Of a DNA stretch of 64,000 nt, positions 28,345 to 37,732 are shown one piece after another; position 1 is the stretch's first letter, and each line of letters starts with the position of its first letter. The stretch covers positions 1 through 64,000 of the forward strand of contig JAVCCM010000083.1 in NCBI GenBank assembly GCA_030765455.1, given 5' to 3'. The stretch comes from Candidatus Electryonea clarkiae. GTDB lineage: Bacteria > Electryoneota > Electryoneia > Electryoneales > Electryoneaceae. A program made the translations under genes and the position numbers. Below the pieces are notes generated by a model. That model ran no database searches, had not been told where the DNA came from, and was given only the letters and a program-made list of their open reading frames with translations.

Positions 28345-29814
28345 TTACATCAAGCCGGAAACCGAAGCTTGTGCGATACTCAGTAACCAATCAGGTTTGA
28401 TACCGATAACAATCACAAGCACGACACAGATAAACATGATAGATACCATCTCCCCTGCCCAGAAAATGGGAGCTTCTTTTTCTTCATCACGTTCTTTCAG
28501 GTACATCATTATTATAACTCGGAGGTAATAATATACACTGACGGCGCTGTTCAATACTCCGATAACCGCCAGTCCAACAAATCCAGATTTAACCGCTGCG
28601 CTGAAAATATAATATTTCCCAAAGAATCCGGCTGTTGGAGGGATACCTGTTAACGACAGCATGAAGATCATCATGGCAAATGCCAGGATCGGTTTCCTGA
28701 AGCCTAACCCACGGTAATCCTCGTAGGAATAACCTTTTTCATCAGACTCATCTCGATTTACAGCGATGGCAACCAAGAAAGCGCCGATATTCATTATGGC
28801 ATATACAACCAGGTAGAATAAAATCGCTGAAGCTCCCATCTGTTCCCATGTGAGCAGGGCAACGACCAGGTAACCGGCGTGAGTAATACTGGAAAACGCC
28901 AGCATTCTTTTTACGCTGTCCTGCCGTAAAGCAATGAGGTTACCCACAGTCATGGTTAATACTGCTATCCACCACAAGACCGGTTCAAGTCCACTTGATA
29001 AATCCCCAAATCCTACATAAAATACTCGGATAAACGCCGCAAAAGCCGCAGCCTTGGGAGCTGTGGACATAAACGCTGTTATAGTCGTGGGAGCGCCCTC
29101 GTAGGCATCAGGCGACCACCAGTGGAAAGGAACAAGCGAAGTTTTGAAGGCAAAGGCAATCAGGATCAATCCAACTCCAGCCCAGGCAATTACCGGCATT
29201 GCAGTATTCACAGTGCGGAAATAAACCATGATATCGGTGAGGTTTGTCGAGCCGGTTGAGCCGTAAATCAGGGCAATACCATAGACAAAGAAACCGGTTG
29301 TAAATGCACCAAGCAGGAAATATTTCAGTGCGCCTTCATTCGACGATGCTTTATGTCTCGACATTCCAACCAATGTATAAAGACAAATAGACATGGTTTC
29401 GATGCCAAGGAAAAGAATTAACAGATCATTTGCCATCACCATCAGCATCATCCCGAACAATGCGAGAAGAAGCATCAGGTAATATTCAGCAATGCGGATT
29501 TTTGCCAGACCTATATATTTTTCACTGACATAAATTATAATGAAAGTTATAAAAGTAAGGACCACCCTGAAAAAGAAGGTAAACCCGTCTATCATTACCA
29601 TTCCACCGAAAGCCTGACCGAAATCATCCTTCTTGAGTATAGTGGCAACCAATACTCCGATTAATCCCGCAAGGCTGACCAGTCTCACCGGTCCAGTAGA
29701 TTTTCCGCGAGGGCTGATTACATCAGTCAAAATTGCAAGTAAAACCACACCGACGAGGACAATTTCAGGAAGAATTCGTCCTACATGCATTCCGGCTATC
29801 AGGTTATCAAACAT
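28345..29814 (-). CDS. nuoN: NADH-quinone oxidoreductase subunit N
   Basis: 489 residues and about 14 membrane segments: a proton-channel subunit of complex I, related to Mrp antiporter subunits. Typical blocks are YFLLGAFTTGFFVYG, LVPFHWWSPDAYEGAP, FMSTAPKAAAFA and LAFSSITHAGY; these carry the conserved Lys and Glu of the channel. Length is normal for NuoN. It is the last gene of the operon, 12 bases after nuoM, and is followed by a strong terminator. Confidence 0.95.
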   Translation of the reverse strand: MFDNLIAGMHVGRILPEIVLVGVVLLAILTDVISPRGKSTGPVRLVSLAGLIGVLVATILKKDDFGQAFGGMVMIDGFTFFFRVVLTFITFIIIYVSEKYIGLAKIRIAEYYLMLLLALFGMMLMVMANDLLILFLGIETMSICLYTLVGMSRHKASSNEGALKYFLLGAFTTGFFVYGIALIYGSTGSTNLTDIMVYFRTVNTAMPVIAWAGVGLILIAFAFKTSLVPFHWWSPDAYEGAPTTITAFMSTAPKAAAFAAFIRVFYVGFGDLSSGLEPVLWWIAVLTMTVGNLIALRQDSVKRMLAFSSITHAGYLVVALLTWEQMGASAILFYLVVYAIMNIGAFLVAIAVNRDESDEKGYSYEDYRGLGFRKPILAFAMMIFMLSLTGIPPTAGFFGKYYIFSAAVKSGFVGLAVIGVLNSAVSVYYYLRVIIMMYLKERDEEKEAPIFWAGEMVSIMFICVVLVIVIGIKPDWLLSIAQASVSGLM

Positions 29815-29826
29815 TTTCTTTCTCCA

Positions 29827-31308
29827 TTACCGGGCAACTATGGTGAGGAATGACTCGATTGACGCCGTCATTTTTGTCAGGAACGTGTTCGGATGTATCC
29901 CGATCCAAAAAATAAATACCAGTATGGGAAGCAGGCTTGCCCATTCAGTGAGATTTAAATCTTTCAATGATTTGTTCTCTTCATGAGTAATTTCGCCGAA
30001 GAACACCCTCCGGTACATCCATAACAAGTAAACTGCTGCCAGGATCACACCGGTAGCTCCAAGAATCGCGAATATCGGTGCAGTCTGGTAAGCGCCAAGC
30101 AAAATCAGAAATTCACCAACAAATCCGTTCAATCCAGGCACTCCAACTGAAGAAAGCATAACTATCATAAATATTGTCGCATACATAGGCATCACCTTGG
30201 CGACGCCTCCGTAGTCGGCAATCAAACGGGTATGCCTCCGGTCATATAACACTCCGACAAGAAGGAAGAGTGCGCCGGTGGAAAGTCCATGATTTACCAT
30301 TTGGATCATAGCACCGGTTACAGCCTGGGTATTCAGAGCAAATAATCCGAGCATGACAAAACCGAGGTGACTGACAGAGCTGTACGCTACCAGTTTTTTC
30401 ATATCCGTCTGAACAATACTGACCATAGCTCCATATATAATCCCGATAACCGCCAGTATCAGCATCAAGGGCTTGAAGTAAACAACTCCATCTGGAAACA
30501 GGGGCATGGCAAAACGAATGAATCCATACGTCCCCATTTTCAACAAAACACCGGCTAAAATCACCGAACCTGCTGTAGGAGCCTGAACATGAGCATCCGG
30601 CAGCCAGGTATGAAATGGAAACATTGGTACTTTTATTGCGAATGCCAGGGCAAATGCCGCAAATAACCAGATTTGAGCCTGAACGTCAAAAGAGGAATGC
30701 TGCATTATCAGCGTATAGTCGAAAGAATGCCCGACACCTGGGATATTTGTATTGAAATAAATCCACAATATTCCAACCAGCATCAGCAAACTGCCGACCA
30801 TGGTATAAAGGAAGAATTTCACCGCCGCATAAATTCGCTCCACCCCACCCCAGATTCCGATAAGGAAATACATCGGTATTAGCATCACTTCCCAGAACAC
30901 ATAGAACAGGAAGAGATCGAGGGCAAGGAAAGTTCCCAGCATCCCGGTTTGAAGAATAAGCATACTGATAAAATATCCCCTCAGGGATTTTGTAACAGCC
31001 GCGCTTCCAAGAACCACAATTGGTCCAAGGAAAGTAGTTAGGAGCACTAATAAAAGGCTTATTCCATCAATTCCAAGATGGTAACTGATTCCCATAGAGG
31101 GAACCCAGTCAATTTTTTCAACAAATTGAAAAGCAGCGGTTGAACTGTCAAAAGCAAAAAACAGCGGCAGGCTGACTATAAAATCCACCGTCATTATTGC
31201 AAAAGCGGCAATACGAAGCGCCTTACTGTTTGACGCCGGCAGCGCCAACAACAGCAACGCCCCGATGAAGGGGATAAAAATTATCGCTGTCAACCAAAGG
31301 GTCATCAC
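29827..31308 (-). CDS. nuoM: NADH-quinone oxidoreductase subunit M
   Basis: 493 residues, about 14 membrane segments. Antiporter-like proton-channel subunit with [31 protein letters not shown] and [17 protein letters not shown], all characteristic of NuoM/ND4. It assembles in the membrane arm between NuoN and NuoL. It lies 22 bases after nuoL. Confidence 0.95.
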   Translation of the reverse strand: MMTLWLTAIIFIPFIGALLLLALPASNSKALRIAAFAIMTVDFIVSLPLFFAFDSSTAAFQFVEKIDWVPSMGISYHLGIDGISLLLVLLTTFLGPIVVLGSAAVTKSLRGYFISMLILQTGMLGTFLALDLFLFYVFWEVMLIPMYFLIGIWGGVERIYAAVKFFLYTMVGSLLMLVGILWIYFNTNIPGVGHSFDYTLIMQHSSFDVQAQIWLFAAFALAFAIKVPMFPFHTWLPDAHVQAPTAGSVILAGVLLKMGTYGFIRFAMPLFPDGVVYFKPLMLILAVIGIIYGAMVSIVQTDMKKLVAYSSVSHLGFVMLGLFALNTQAVTGAMIQMVNHGLSTGALFLLVGVLYDRRHTRLIADYGGVAKVMPMYATIFMIVMLSSVGVPGLNGFVGEFLILLGAYQTAPIFAILGATGVILAAVYLLWMYRRVFFGEITHEENKSLKDLNLTEWASLLPILVFIFWIGIHPNTFLTKMTASIESFLTIVAR

Positions 31309-31330
31309 ATTCTCCCTACACCTTTTGCGT

Positions 31331-33295
31331 TTACCTGCCCATCAGGGCGGCAAGAATTAATATGACACCAAGTGCAATCATAAGCGCATAGTTACCTACA
31401 ATACCTGTCTGCATCCTTCGCAGACCTCCACCAAAAACACGAACTGCCCTGGCCGTTCCATTCACCAGGATGTTATCAATAAATCCAGCGTCAAAAATCT
31501 TCCAAGCATACCTGCTTAGATCTATCAGCGGCTGGATGACAACAGCATTATAAACTTCATCGACATGATACTTTTTCAGAAGCAATCTCTGAATCCCTGA
31601 TTGTTCATCATCGGATTTGGCAATCAAACCTTTCTTGATGTACATCAACCATGCTATGAAAAGACCGATGACAGCAGCGCTGACACTTACTGCAATCAGA
31701 AGCCATTCAAGACCATGAGACAAATGGTGAGGATGATAATGAACAGCGCTATACGCCGGTTCGAAAACCGGTTTTAGCCAGGTTTGGAACAGATGGAATT
31801 TTGAAAGCACCGGCGGCAATCCGACATAACCTCCAATAATTGCGAGGATTGCCAGTACCACTAATGGTGCAGTCATTATCGGCGGACTTTCTTTCAGTCC
31901 TTCTGCTGAACCCTCAGGACCTTTATAATTTCCGTGGAATGTCAGGTAAACGAGACGGAACATGTAGAATGCTGTGATTACAGCTCCCACAAGTCCCAAG
32001 CCCCATACAACATATCCAACGCCCTCTGAAGCAAAAGCGTTAGCCAGTATCTCATCCTTACTGAAAAATCCTGCGAAGCCGGGTAATCCGGATATTGAAA
32101 TTGTCGCAATTACAAACAACCAGTAAGTCAAAGGAATATATTTTCTTAGCCCACCCATATTACGAATATCCTGGGGGTCGGTGTCGTGATCATGAACTTT
32201 ATGTAACGCGCCATGCATAGTATGGATAACAGCGCCGGAAGCGAGGAAGAGAAGCGCTTTGAAAAAGGCATGGGTCATCAAGTGAAATATTCCTGCAGAA
32301 AAAGCGCCGACACCACAAGCCATAACCATGTAACCAAGCTGGCTGACCGTTGAATAGGCTAAAACCTTCTTTATATCCATCTGCTTGATGCCGATAGTTG
32401 CTGCAAACAAAGCTGTGAATCCACCAATCAGGGCAACCACCATCATTGACGTTGGAGCCAACATAAACAGAGTAGCTGTACGGGCGATCATATAAACACC
32501 CGCAGTTACCATAGTAGCAGCATGGATTAAAGCGCTGACTGGTGTCGGACCTGCCATTGCATCAGGCAGCCAGACAAAAAGCGGAATTTGAGCGCTCTTC
32601 CCCGTGGCGCCAAGCAGTAATAAAAGCGTTATTGCAGTTATCGCCGGAGCACCAACGCTATGTCCCCAAAGATGAGCGGCTGCTGGAAACATTTCAGTGA
32701 ATTTTAGCGTTCCGAGGTAATAAAAAAGCAGGAACATGGCGATCAACATACCGAAATCACCGATACGGTTAACAATAAAAGCCTTCATTCCAGCTTCTGC
32801 TTTTTTCTGATCTTCCCACCAGAAACCGATCAAGAGGTAACTGCATAATCCTACTCCCTCCCACCCAATGAAAAGGATCGGGAGGTTGTTACCCAGAACC
32901 AGTACCAGCATAAAAAAGACAAAAAGATTGAGAAAAACGAAAAATACATGAAATCTGCTGTCACCATGCATATATCCAATAGAATAGATATGGATAAGAA
33001 AGCTGATACCGGTGACAACCAGGATCATCACAGAGGTCAGAGGATCAATCAGGAAAGCAAAATCGAGCGTAAGATTCCCGGACGTGATCCAACGAAATAT
33101 CGTTACCTCAACGACCCGATGTTCAGGATCGAGCGCGGCAAGCTTCAGTGTGATCATTAGCGCAACCACAAAAGATGCACCGATCATCAGACTCGCAAGC
33201 CAGCCGACAATTTTCTCAGGTAATTTCTTCCCGAAAAAAGTGTTGAATAATAAACCAATCAGTGGAAATAAGACTATCCATACCGCGAAATCCAC
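31331..33295 (-). CDS. nuoL: NADH-quinone oxidoreductase subunit L
   Basis: 654 residues with a GTG start preceded by GGGAG at about six bases. Distal proton-channel subunit with [53 protein letters not shown] and [18 protein letters not shown]. The extended C-terminal region corresponds to the long lateral helix that runs along the membrane arm. In most operons it follows nuoK directly; here about 500 bases holding a broken hicBA pair intervene. Confidence 0.95.
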   Translation of the reverse strand: MDFAVWIVLFPLIGLLFNTFFGKKLPEKIVGWLASLMIGASFVVALMITLKLAALDPEHRVVEVTIFRWITSGNLTLDFAFLIDPLTSVMILVVTGISFLIHIYSIGYMHGDSRFHVFFVFLNLFVFFMLVLVLGNNLPILFIGWEGVGLCSYLLIGFWWEDQKKAEAGMKAFIVNRIGDFGMLIAMFLLFYYLGTLKFTEMFPAAAHLWGHSVGAPAITAITLLLLLGATGKSAQIPLFVWLPDAMAGPTPVSALIHAATMVTAGVYMIARTATLFMLAPTSMMVVALIGGFTALFAATIGIKQMDIKKVLAYSTVSQLGYMVMACGVGAFSAGIFHLMTHAFFKALLFLASGAVIHTMHGALHKVHDHDTDPQDIRNMGGLRKYIPLTYWLFVIATISISGLPGFAGFFSKDEILANAFASEGVGYVVWGLGLVGAVITAFYMFRLVYLTFHGNYKGPEGSAEGLKESPPIMTAPLVVLAILAIIGGYVGLPPVLSKFHLFQTWLKPVFEPAYSAVHYHPHHLSHGLEWLLIAVSVSAAVIGLFIAWLMYIKKGLIAKSDDEQSGIQRLLLKKYHVDEVYNAVVIQPLIDLSRYAWKIFDAGFIDNILVNGTARAVRVFGGGLRRMQTGIVGNYALMIALGVILILAALMGR

Positions 33296-33341
33296 GGTGT
33301 TCTCCCTAAATTTCTTAACTAATCAAACGATTAAACTATAA

Positions 33342-33569
33342 TTATTTACGATATCCAAGAAAATCACTAACGATCATTCCAGCATCTTTCGCTATTCTAC
33401 TAAGTAAAATTGGTAAAATATCTCTACCTTTATGAAATGGAACCGTTGTTCTTCTTCCATCAGAGTGCTAAAACTGCTTCTGCGAACCACGTTGACGGAT
33501 TTCCTTGAATCCCAAGTTCTCAAGAATTTTTATAATCTCATTCGGCTTAAGAATGGGTGTTTTCCCCAT
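33342..33569 (-). pseudogene. hicA: hicA toxin remnant with a premature stop
   Basis: 75 codons in one frame read as a HicA mRNA interferase: ILKPNEIIKILENLGF, then RQRGSQKQF, a TAG at codon 34 (33470-33468), then HSDGRRTTVPFHKG and DILPILLSRIAKDAGM. The TAG replaces the Arg expected before HSDGR. The catalytic His of the GSH motif is also changed (GSQ), so the toxin is doubly inactive. It lies 26 bases after hicB in the same direction. Confidence 0.75.
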
Positions 33570-33595
33570 TATTGCGCCAACACTACATTCTGTGT

Positions 33596-33781
33596 TCAGA
33601 CAAAAAAAGTGTCCATATCCGGATCACCATCCTCAAGAAGCATTCCGATAACTTCACGAAGGTTTTCGTTCAATTCATCAAGCGTTTCAGCCTGGCTGTG
33701 AGCGCCAGGAAATCCAGGAACATATCCAACGTAGAGTTCTGTATCCAAGCACCGTTCGACTATAGCAGTAAAGGTTTTCAT
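33596..33781 (-). CDS. hicB: HicB-family antitoxin
   Basis: 61 residues with the short RNase-H-like fold of HicB: FTAIVERCLDTELYVGYVPG, PGAHSQAETLDELNENLREVIGM. It has no DNA-binding extension. In intact modules it neutralises HicA, which cleaves mRNA. Here the partner is a pseudogene. It is inserted between nuoK (20 bases away) and nuoL inside the complex I operon and is probably carried on that transcript. Confidence 0.8.
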   Translation of the reverse strand: MKTFTAIVERCLDTELYVGYVPGFPGAHSQAETLDELNENLREVIGMLLEDGDPDMDTFFV

Positions 33782-33800
33782 AATTTCTAATTATTTAAAT

Positions 33801-34106
33801 CTATCCTTTGAGCAAATTGAAATTGCCAACATCAATTGTACCTTTATTCCTGAACATGGTCACAACGATAGCCAGCCCAATACCGACTTCCGCTGCAGCG
33901 ACTGTCATAGTAAAAAACACAAATACCATACCATCAATATTCTGTAAATAATGACTGAATGCTATCAGGGTCATGTTCGCTGAGTTCAGCATAAGTTCAA
34001 CTGACATTAAAATTATTAATACATTGCGCCTGGTCAGCACTCCCGTTACACCTATTGCAAAAATGATTGCTGAAAGAATCAGGTAATGATTAAGAGTCAA
34101 TTCCAT
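33801..34106 (-). CDS. nuoK: NADH-quinone oxidoreductase subunit K
   Basis: 101 residues, three membrane segments. The pattern [18 protein letters not shown] and [19 protein letters not shown] contains the two buried Glu residues essential for proton transfer in NuoK/ND4L. Two bases separate it from nuoJ. Confidence 0.95.
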   Translation of the reverse strand: MELTLNHYLILSAIIFAIGVTGVLTRRNVLIILMSVELMLNSANMTLIAFSHYLQNIDGMVFVFFTMTVAAAEVGIGLAIVVTMFRNKGTIDVGNFNLLKG

Positions 34107-34108
34107 AA

Positions 34109-34627
34109 TTATACTCGCTTTTTCTTGGCTAAGGCTACGGCGCCAAGTACTGCCGCCAATAGTAAAACACCGGCAATTTCAAAGGGTAAAATAAAATCAG
34201 TAAATAAAGCTTTTCCAAGGAAATCTGCACGACCCATCGCATAGATTTCATCTCCGCCGTTTAGTGGCGGAATTGCAGGGCCGGGGCTGCTTGCGAGATA
34301 TGACAGAAAAACGATACCTACACCAATCCCTACAGCATATCCAAGCGGTTTCCATATCGGAATAAGTTCTTTTCCTTCTTCCGCCTCTGGTTCACGTAAG
34401 TTAAGCATCATTACCACGAAGAGGAAAAGCACCGCTATCGCGCCCGCATAAACGATAATCTGCACAGCAGCTAAAAATTGTGCGCCTAAAAGCACATAAA
34501 ACCCAGCAAAACAAAAGAATGTGAGTACGAGATACAGGATACTCGATACCGGGTCTTTCCGGGTTATAACCATCAACGCACTGAACAGCGTCACAAGCGC
34601 TAATACTATGAACATTACACCTTGCAT
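34109..34627 (-). CDS. nuoJ: NADH-quinone oxidoreductase subunit J
   Basis: 172 residues, five membrane segments. Motifs [20 protein letters not shown] and the C-terminal [16 protein letters not shown] are typical of NuoJ/ND6, which sits at the junction between quinone site and proton channels. It lies between nuoI (29 bases) and nuoK (2 bases). Confidence 0.95.
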   Translation of the reverse strand: MQGVMFIVLALVTLFSALMVITRKDPVSSILYLVLTFFCFAGFYVLLGAQFLAAVQIIVYAGAIAVLFLFVVMMLNLREPEAEEGKELIPIWKPLGYAVGIGVGIVFLSYLASSPGPAIPPLNGGDEIYAMGRADFLGKALFTDFILPFEIAGVLLLAAVLGAVALAKKKRV

Positions 34628-34656
34628 GCTCTATCCGATATTAAGACTTACAGGTA

Positions 34657-35166
34657 TTAATCTTTATAAAAAATCGGACCGCCTTCTTTATCGGTCAACT
34701 TCTCTTTATCCCAAATCAGTGATTCTCTACTCTCACCGATAAATTCGTAAAATGGTGTCAGGAAAATCGCTGCTTCTGGACATGCCTCTTCACATAACCC
34801 ACAGAAAATACAACGTAACAGGTCTATTTCATAAGTAACTGAATAACGTTCAGTTGTATGCAAATGTCTATTTTCAGGCGGCACTTCTCCTGCCTGAATG
34901 GTGATAGCATCAGCCGGACATGCCAGCTCGCACATCTGGCATCCAACACACCTTTCCCGCCCGAACTCATCACGTTTTAAAACATGTCTTCCACGCCATC
35001 GGTGGCTCACTTCAAGTTTCTGCTCCGGATATTGAATTGTAACCGGCTTCTGAAAAAAATGAGTCAGCGTTACCGCCATCCCTTTCATTATTGCAGGTAT
35101 GTATAACCTTTCTGAAAAGGATAAATCATATTTTCTAAATGGATCTTTTACTTTTGTATCTGACAC
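34657..35166 (-). CDS. nuoI: NADH-quinone oxidoreductase subunit I (two 4Fe-4S clusters)
   Basis: 169 residues with a GTG start and GGAG a few bases upstream. Two ferredoxin motifs, CVGCQMCELACP and CIFCGLCEEACP, bind clusters N6a and N6b on the peripheral arm. The ribosome binding site lies just outside an inverted-repeat-flanked insertion that separates it from nuoH. Confidence 0.95.
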   Translation of the reverse strand: MSDTKVKDPFRKYDLSFSERLYIPAIMKGMAVTLTHFFQKPVTIQYPEQKLEVSHRWRGRHVLKRDEFGRERCVGCQMCELACPADAITIQAGEVPPENRHLHTTERYSVTYEIDLLRCIFCGLCEEACPEAAIFLTPFYEFIGESRESLIWDKEKLTDKEGGPIFYKD

Positions 35167-35180
35167 TCAACTCTCCAAAT

Positions 35181-35201
35181 GCATTCACAGGATATAAGGA
35201 T
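35181..35201 (+). repeat. Left inverted repeat of a small inserted element
   Basis: Begins GCATTCACAGGAT and matches the reverse complement of 35621-35641 at 20 of 21 positions. It is followed inward by short tandem GGATAT units (to about 35220). Confidence 0.7.
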
Positions 35202-35224
35202 ATCAAGGATATACAGGATAAAAT

Positions 35225-35596
35225 CTATTCAATAAAAAGTCTTTTATATTCCAATTTTGGTTTTCCAAAGTTTATTAATAATCCTACTTCAATTCCAGTT
35301 GCTTTTAAATAATTAATTACCTGTGCTTTATGTTCAGGAATTAGATAGCCAACGGCTTTTAACTCCAACAAGACTCGATTTTCAACTAATAAGTCTGCAT
35401 AAAAAAGACCAACATCCTGATCACGAAAATAAACGTTTATCTTCTTCTGTTTTTCTACTTTCAAGCCTTTCTCTTTTAGCGCAATTTACAAGGAATTTTC
35501 ATATACGCTTTCAAGAAAACCTGAGCCTAGCTCTTTTGAAACTTCAAAACAAACACCAATTATCTTATGAGTAAGTTCACCATACTTAAATTCCAT
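35225..35596 (-). pseudogene. GxxExxY-family protein with a premature stop
   Basis: 123 codons in one frame: MEFKYGELTHKIIGVCFEVS, then the family signature GFLESVY (G-x-x-E-x-x-Y), a TAA at codon 37 (35488-35486), then VEKQKKINVYFRDQ, ADLLVENRVLLELKAV, HKAQVINYLKATG and VGLLINFGKPKLEYKRL. The family has a PDDEXK nuclease-like core (here D-x-LVENRVLLELK) and is widely scattered in FCB and Planctomycetes genomes; its function is not established. The first 36 codons and the last 86 would be separate peptides, so the gene is probably dead. It lies between nuoH and nuoI, enclosed by inverted repeats. Confidence 0.8.
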
Positions 35597-35620
35597 ATGT
35601 TTATCCTACCCATCCTAAAC

Positions 35621-35641
35621 ATCCTTACATCCTGTGAATGC
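35621..35641 (-). repeat. Right inverted repeat of the inserted element
   Basis: Inverted partner of 35181-35201 with one mismatch. It ends two bases before the nuoH stop codon, so the element fills the nuoH-nuoI gap exactly. Confidence 0.7.
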
Positions 35642-35642
35642 T

Positions 35643-36731
35643 TTACCCCGCAATCCCAAATTTCTGGAACAATAATATTAATCCTGCGGTCAGGAATATA
35701 TTAAAAATTGCAAGAGGGATAAGTTTCTTCCAACCGAGATATAGTAATTGGTCATAACGGAATCTTGGCAGCGTCCAGCGTACCCACATGAACACAAACA
35801 GGAAGAATAACGCTTTTATCCAGAGTACTCCAAAACTGATAATACCCCATATTAATCCCGGATTCTCCGGAACCGCTACCCAGGGAATTGTCCAGCCGCC
35901 GAAGTATAACGTGGCAATAAAACATGATGCCAGGGTCATATGAGTATATTCACCAAACTGAAACAGTCCGAATTTCATGGACGAATATTCGGTATGATAA
36001 CCCGCTACCAGTTCATTCTCAGCTTCAGGCAGATCAAAAGGCATCCTTGAACACTCAGCAAATACTGAGATGTAGAATAATAAAAAACCCAGAGGATGAC
36101 TGAAGACACTCCAATGCCAGATCGGGCCGGATTGTTGAATTACAATCTGCCTTAATGCAGGAGTTCCGTGATCAATCATCAATGCAACCAGCGCCAGTCC
36201 CATAACAATTTCATACGAAATCATCTGGCTGACAGTCCTCAATCCACCCATCAATGAGTATTTATTATTGGAAGCCCATCCACCCATTGCTATTCCGTAA
36301 ACACCTAACGATCCAATAGCGAGGATGTACAGGATACCCAGGTTTATATCCGCTATCTGCAGTAATACTTCACGACCAAAAATTGTTATCCTGTCGCCAA
36401 AAGGAATAGCTGCCATGATAAAACCGGCGGCACAGAATGTGAAGGTTGGTGCAAGGACAAACAGTATCTTATTAGCCTTATCAGGGATAATATCTTCTTT
36501 CATGAAGAATTTTGTACCATCGGCTATTGGCTGCAATATGCCCCAAAGTTTATGTTTGCCAATTCCGGCACGGTTGGGACCGTGACGATCCTGTAAATAA
36601 CCGGCGATCTTCCGCTCTCCGAGCGTCGCATATGCCACAACAGCAAGTACCACAATGAAAATGAATACAGTCACAATGGACTTTTCAACCAGGAATGCCA
36701 TAGACATTACTATTGACAAATCAAGCATCAT
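35643..36731 (-). CDS. nuoH: NADH-quinone oxidoreductase subunit H
   Basis: 362 residues, eight membrane segments. GERKIAGYLQDRHGPNRAG, QPIADGTKFFMKED, SMKFGLFQFGEYTHM-like and DLPEAENELVAGYHTEYS line the quinone chamber of NuoH/ND1. The ATG used here overlaps the nuoG end by 11 bases; an ATG eight codons later is possible. It is followed by the inserted GxxExxY element instead of directly by nuoI. Confidence 0.95.
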   Translation of the reverse strand: MMLDLSIVMSMAFLVEKSIVTVFIFIVVLAVVAYATLGERKIAGYLQDRHGPNRAGIGKHKLWGILQPIADGTKFFMKEDIIPDKANKILFVLAPTFTFCAAGFIMAAIPFGDRITIFGREVLLQIADINLGILYILAIGSLGVYGIAMGGWASNNKYSLMGGLRTVSQMISYEIVMGLALVALMIDHGTPALRQIVIQQSGPIWHWSVFSHPLGFLLFYISVFAECSRMPFDLPEAENELVAGYHTEYSSMKFGLFQFGEYTHMTLASCFIATLYFGGWTIPWVAVPENPGLIWGIISFGVLWIKALFFLFVFMWVRWTLPRFRYDQLLYLGWKKLIPLAIFNIFLTAGLILLFQKFGIAG

Positions 36732-37632
36732 CCGTCTCCGGAACCTTCATTATCTTCTTTTTTAATGGTGTATTAATATCGTCCTCTTCAATCACCCAAT
36801 CATCCATATTTTTATGTTCAAACCTGCATTCATCACAGATCAAGCTTTTCATAACATGGTATTTATCAAACCGGGCTGTCACCCTGTATATTTTTCCTTT
36901 TGAAATACCAAGAAGACACTTGCAACCATGTTTACAATCAGGTCGATATGCCGGAACATGATCCAGATCCCATGCTCGAATACTGAAACGCATCTTCTTG
37001 TCTGTAAGGCAACCTACTGGACAAACATCAATCAAATTACCTGCCCATTCACTTGGAACTTCCGCCTCGACGTATGAGCCGATTTCGAGATGGTCTCCCC
37101 GGTTGAGTGCGCCGATATGATGAACCTTGAGATATTCTTCGGAGAGACGAATACAACGCCGGCAATGAATACAACGGTTCATTTCCTTCGCAATTTTTTC
37201 GCCGTAGTCGGTTTTCTTATATGTACGCCGTTCATGACTGTTATGCCCCACGGGCCAGCCATATTTATAGCCATAATCCTGGAGATCACACTCGCCTGCC
37301 TGATCGCAAACCGGACAGTCCAGAGGATGGTGCAACAGTAACATTTCCATGACTGCACGACGCGCCTTAACCACAGTCTCATTATTAGTGTGAATCACCA
37401 TACCGTCTGAGATCGGAGTAGCGCAGGCAATCTGCAATTTGGGCATTTTAACCAATTCGCCGCGCATCATCGCCTCTACTTCAACAAGGCAGATACGGCA
37501 GCTCCCCTGCGGTGGAAACCAGGGGTAATAACAGTAAGTCGGAATTTCCACACCAGCTTTGCGTGCTGCCCAGAGAATGGTCAGCCCGTCTGTTACCTCT
37601 ACCTCTATTCCATCTATTGTTACTTTTGGCAT
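36721..37632 (-). CDS. nuoG: NADH-quinone oxidoreductase subunit G, short form
   Basis: 303 residues from the ATG at 37632 (MPKVTIDG; AGGAAA upstream). Present are the [2Fe-2S] N1b ligands (Cys34, 45, 48, 70), the His-Cys3 N5 site (His102, Cys106, 109, 115), a 4Fe-4S set (Cys154, 157, 160, 204) and an extra Cys group (233, 237, 239, 266, 269) that may hold an N7-like cluster. The large molybdopterin-like domain of typical NuoG (about 700-900 residues in total) is absent: the chain ends in an acidic tail 34 residues after the last Cys. The essential electron wire is kept, so it should function. It lies 100 bases after nuoF, with a palindrome between. Confidence 0.9.
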   Translation of the reverse strand: MPKVTIDGIEVEVTDGLTILWAARKAGVEIPTYCYYPWFPPQGSCRICLVEVEAMMRGELVKMPKLQIACATPISDGMVIHTNNETVVKARRAVMEMLLLHHPLDCPVCDQAGECDLQDYGYKYGWPVGHNSHERRTYKKTDYGEKIAKEMNRCIHCRRCIRLSEEYLKVHHIGALNRGDHLEIGSYVEAEVPSEWAGNLIDVCPVGCLTDKKMRFSIRAWDLDHVPAYRPDCKHGCKCLLGISKGKIYRVTARFDKYHVMKSLICDECRFEHKNMDDWVIEEDDINTPLKKKIMKVPETDDA

Positions 37633-37706
37633 TGTAAGCTTTCCTGCTCGCTTTTTCTCTTGTCTCGAATTCAAATCGGGCTACATCTGCAAAAATCTAA
37701 GCTACT

Positions 37707-37727
37707 CCCGGATGCAAGCCATCCGGG
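37707..37727. repeat. Palindrome between nuoF and nuoG
   Basis: CCCGGATG, loop CAAGC, CATCCGGG. It has the same style as the palindromes in other gaps of this window but sits inside the nuo operon, six bases past the nuoF stop. Confidence 0.75.
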
Positions 37728-37732
37728 CTACT

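Noticed and set aside
33342..35596. Stop-codon reassignment explaining the stops in hicA and the GxxExxY gene
   Set aside because: The two stops differ (TAG and TAA), TGA and TAA also end core genes normally, and the long core genes have no internal stops; independent decay is simpler.
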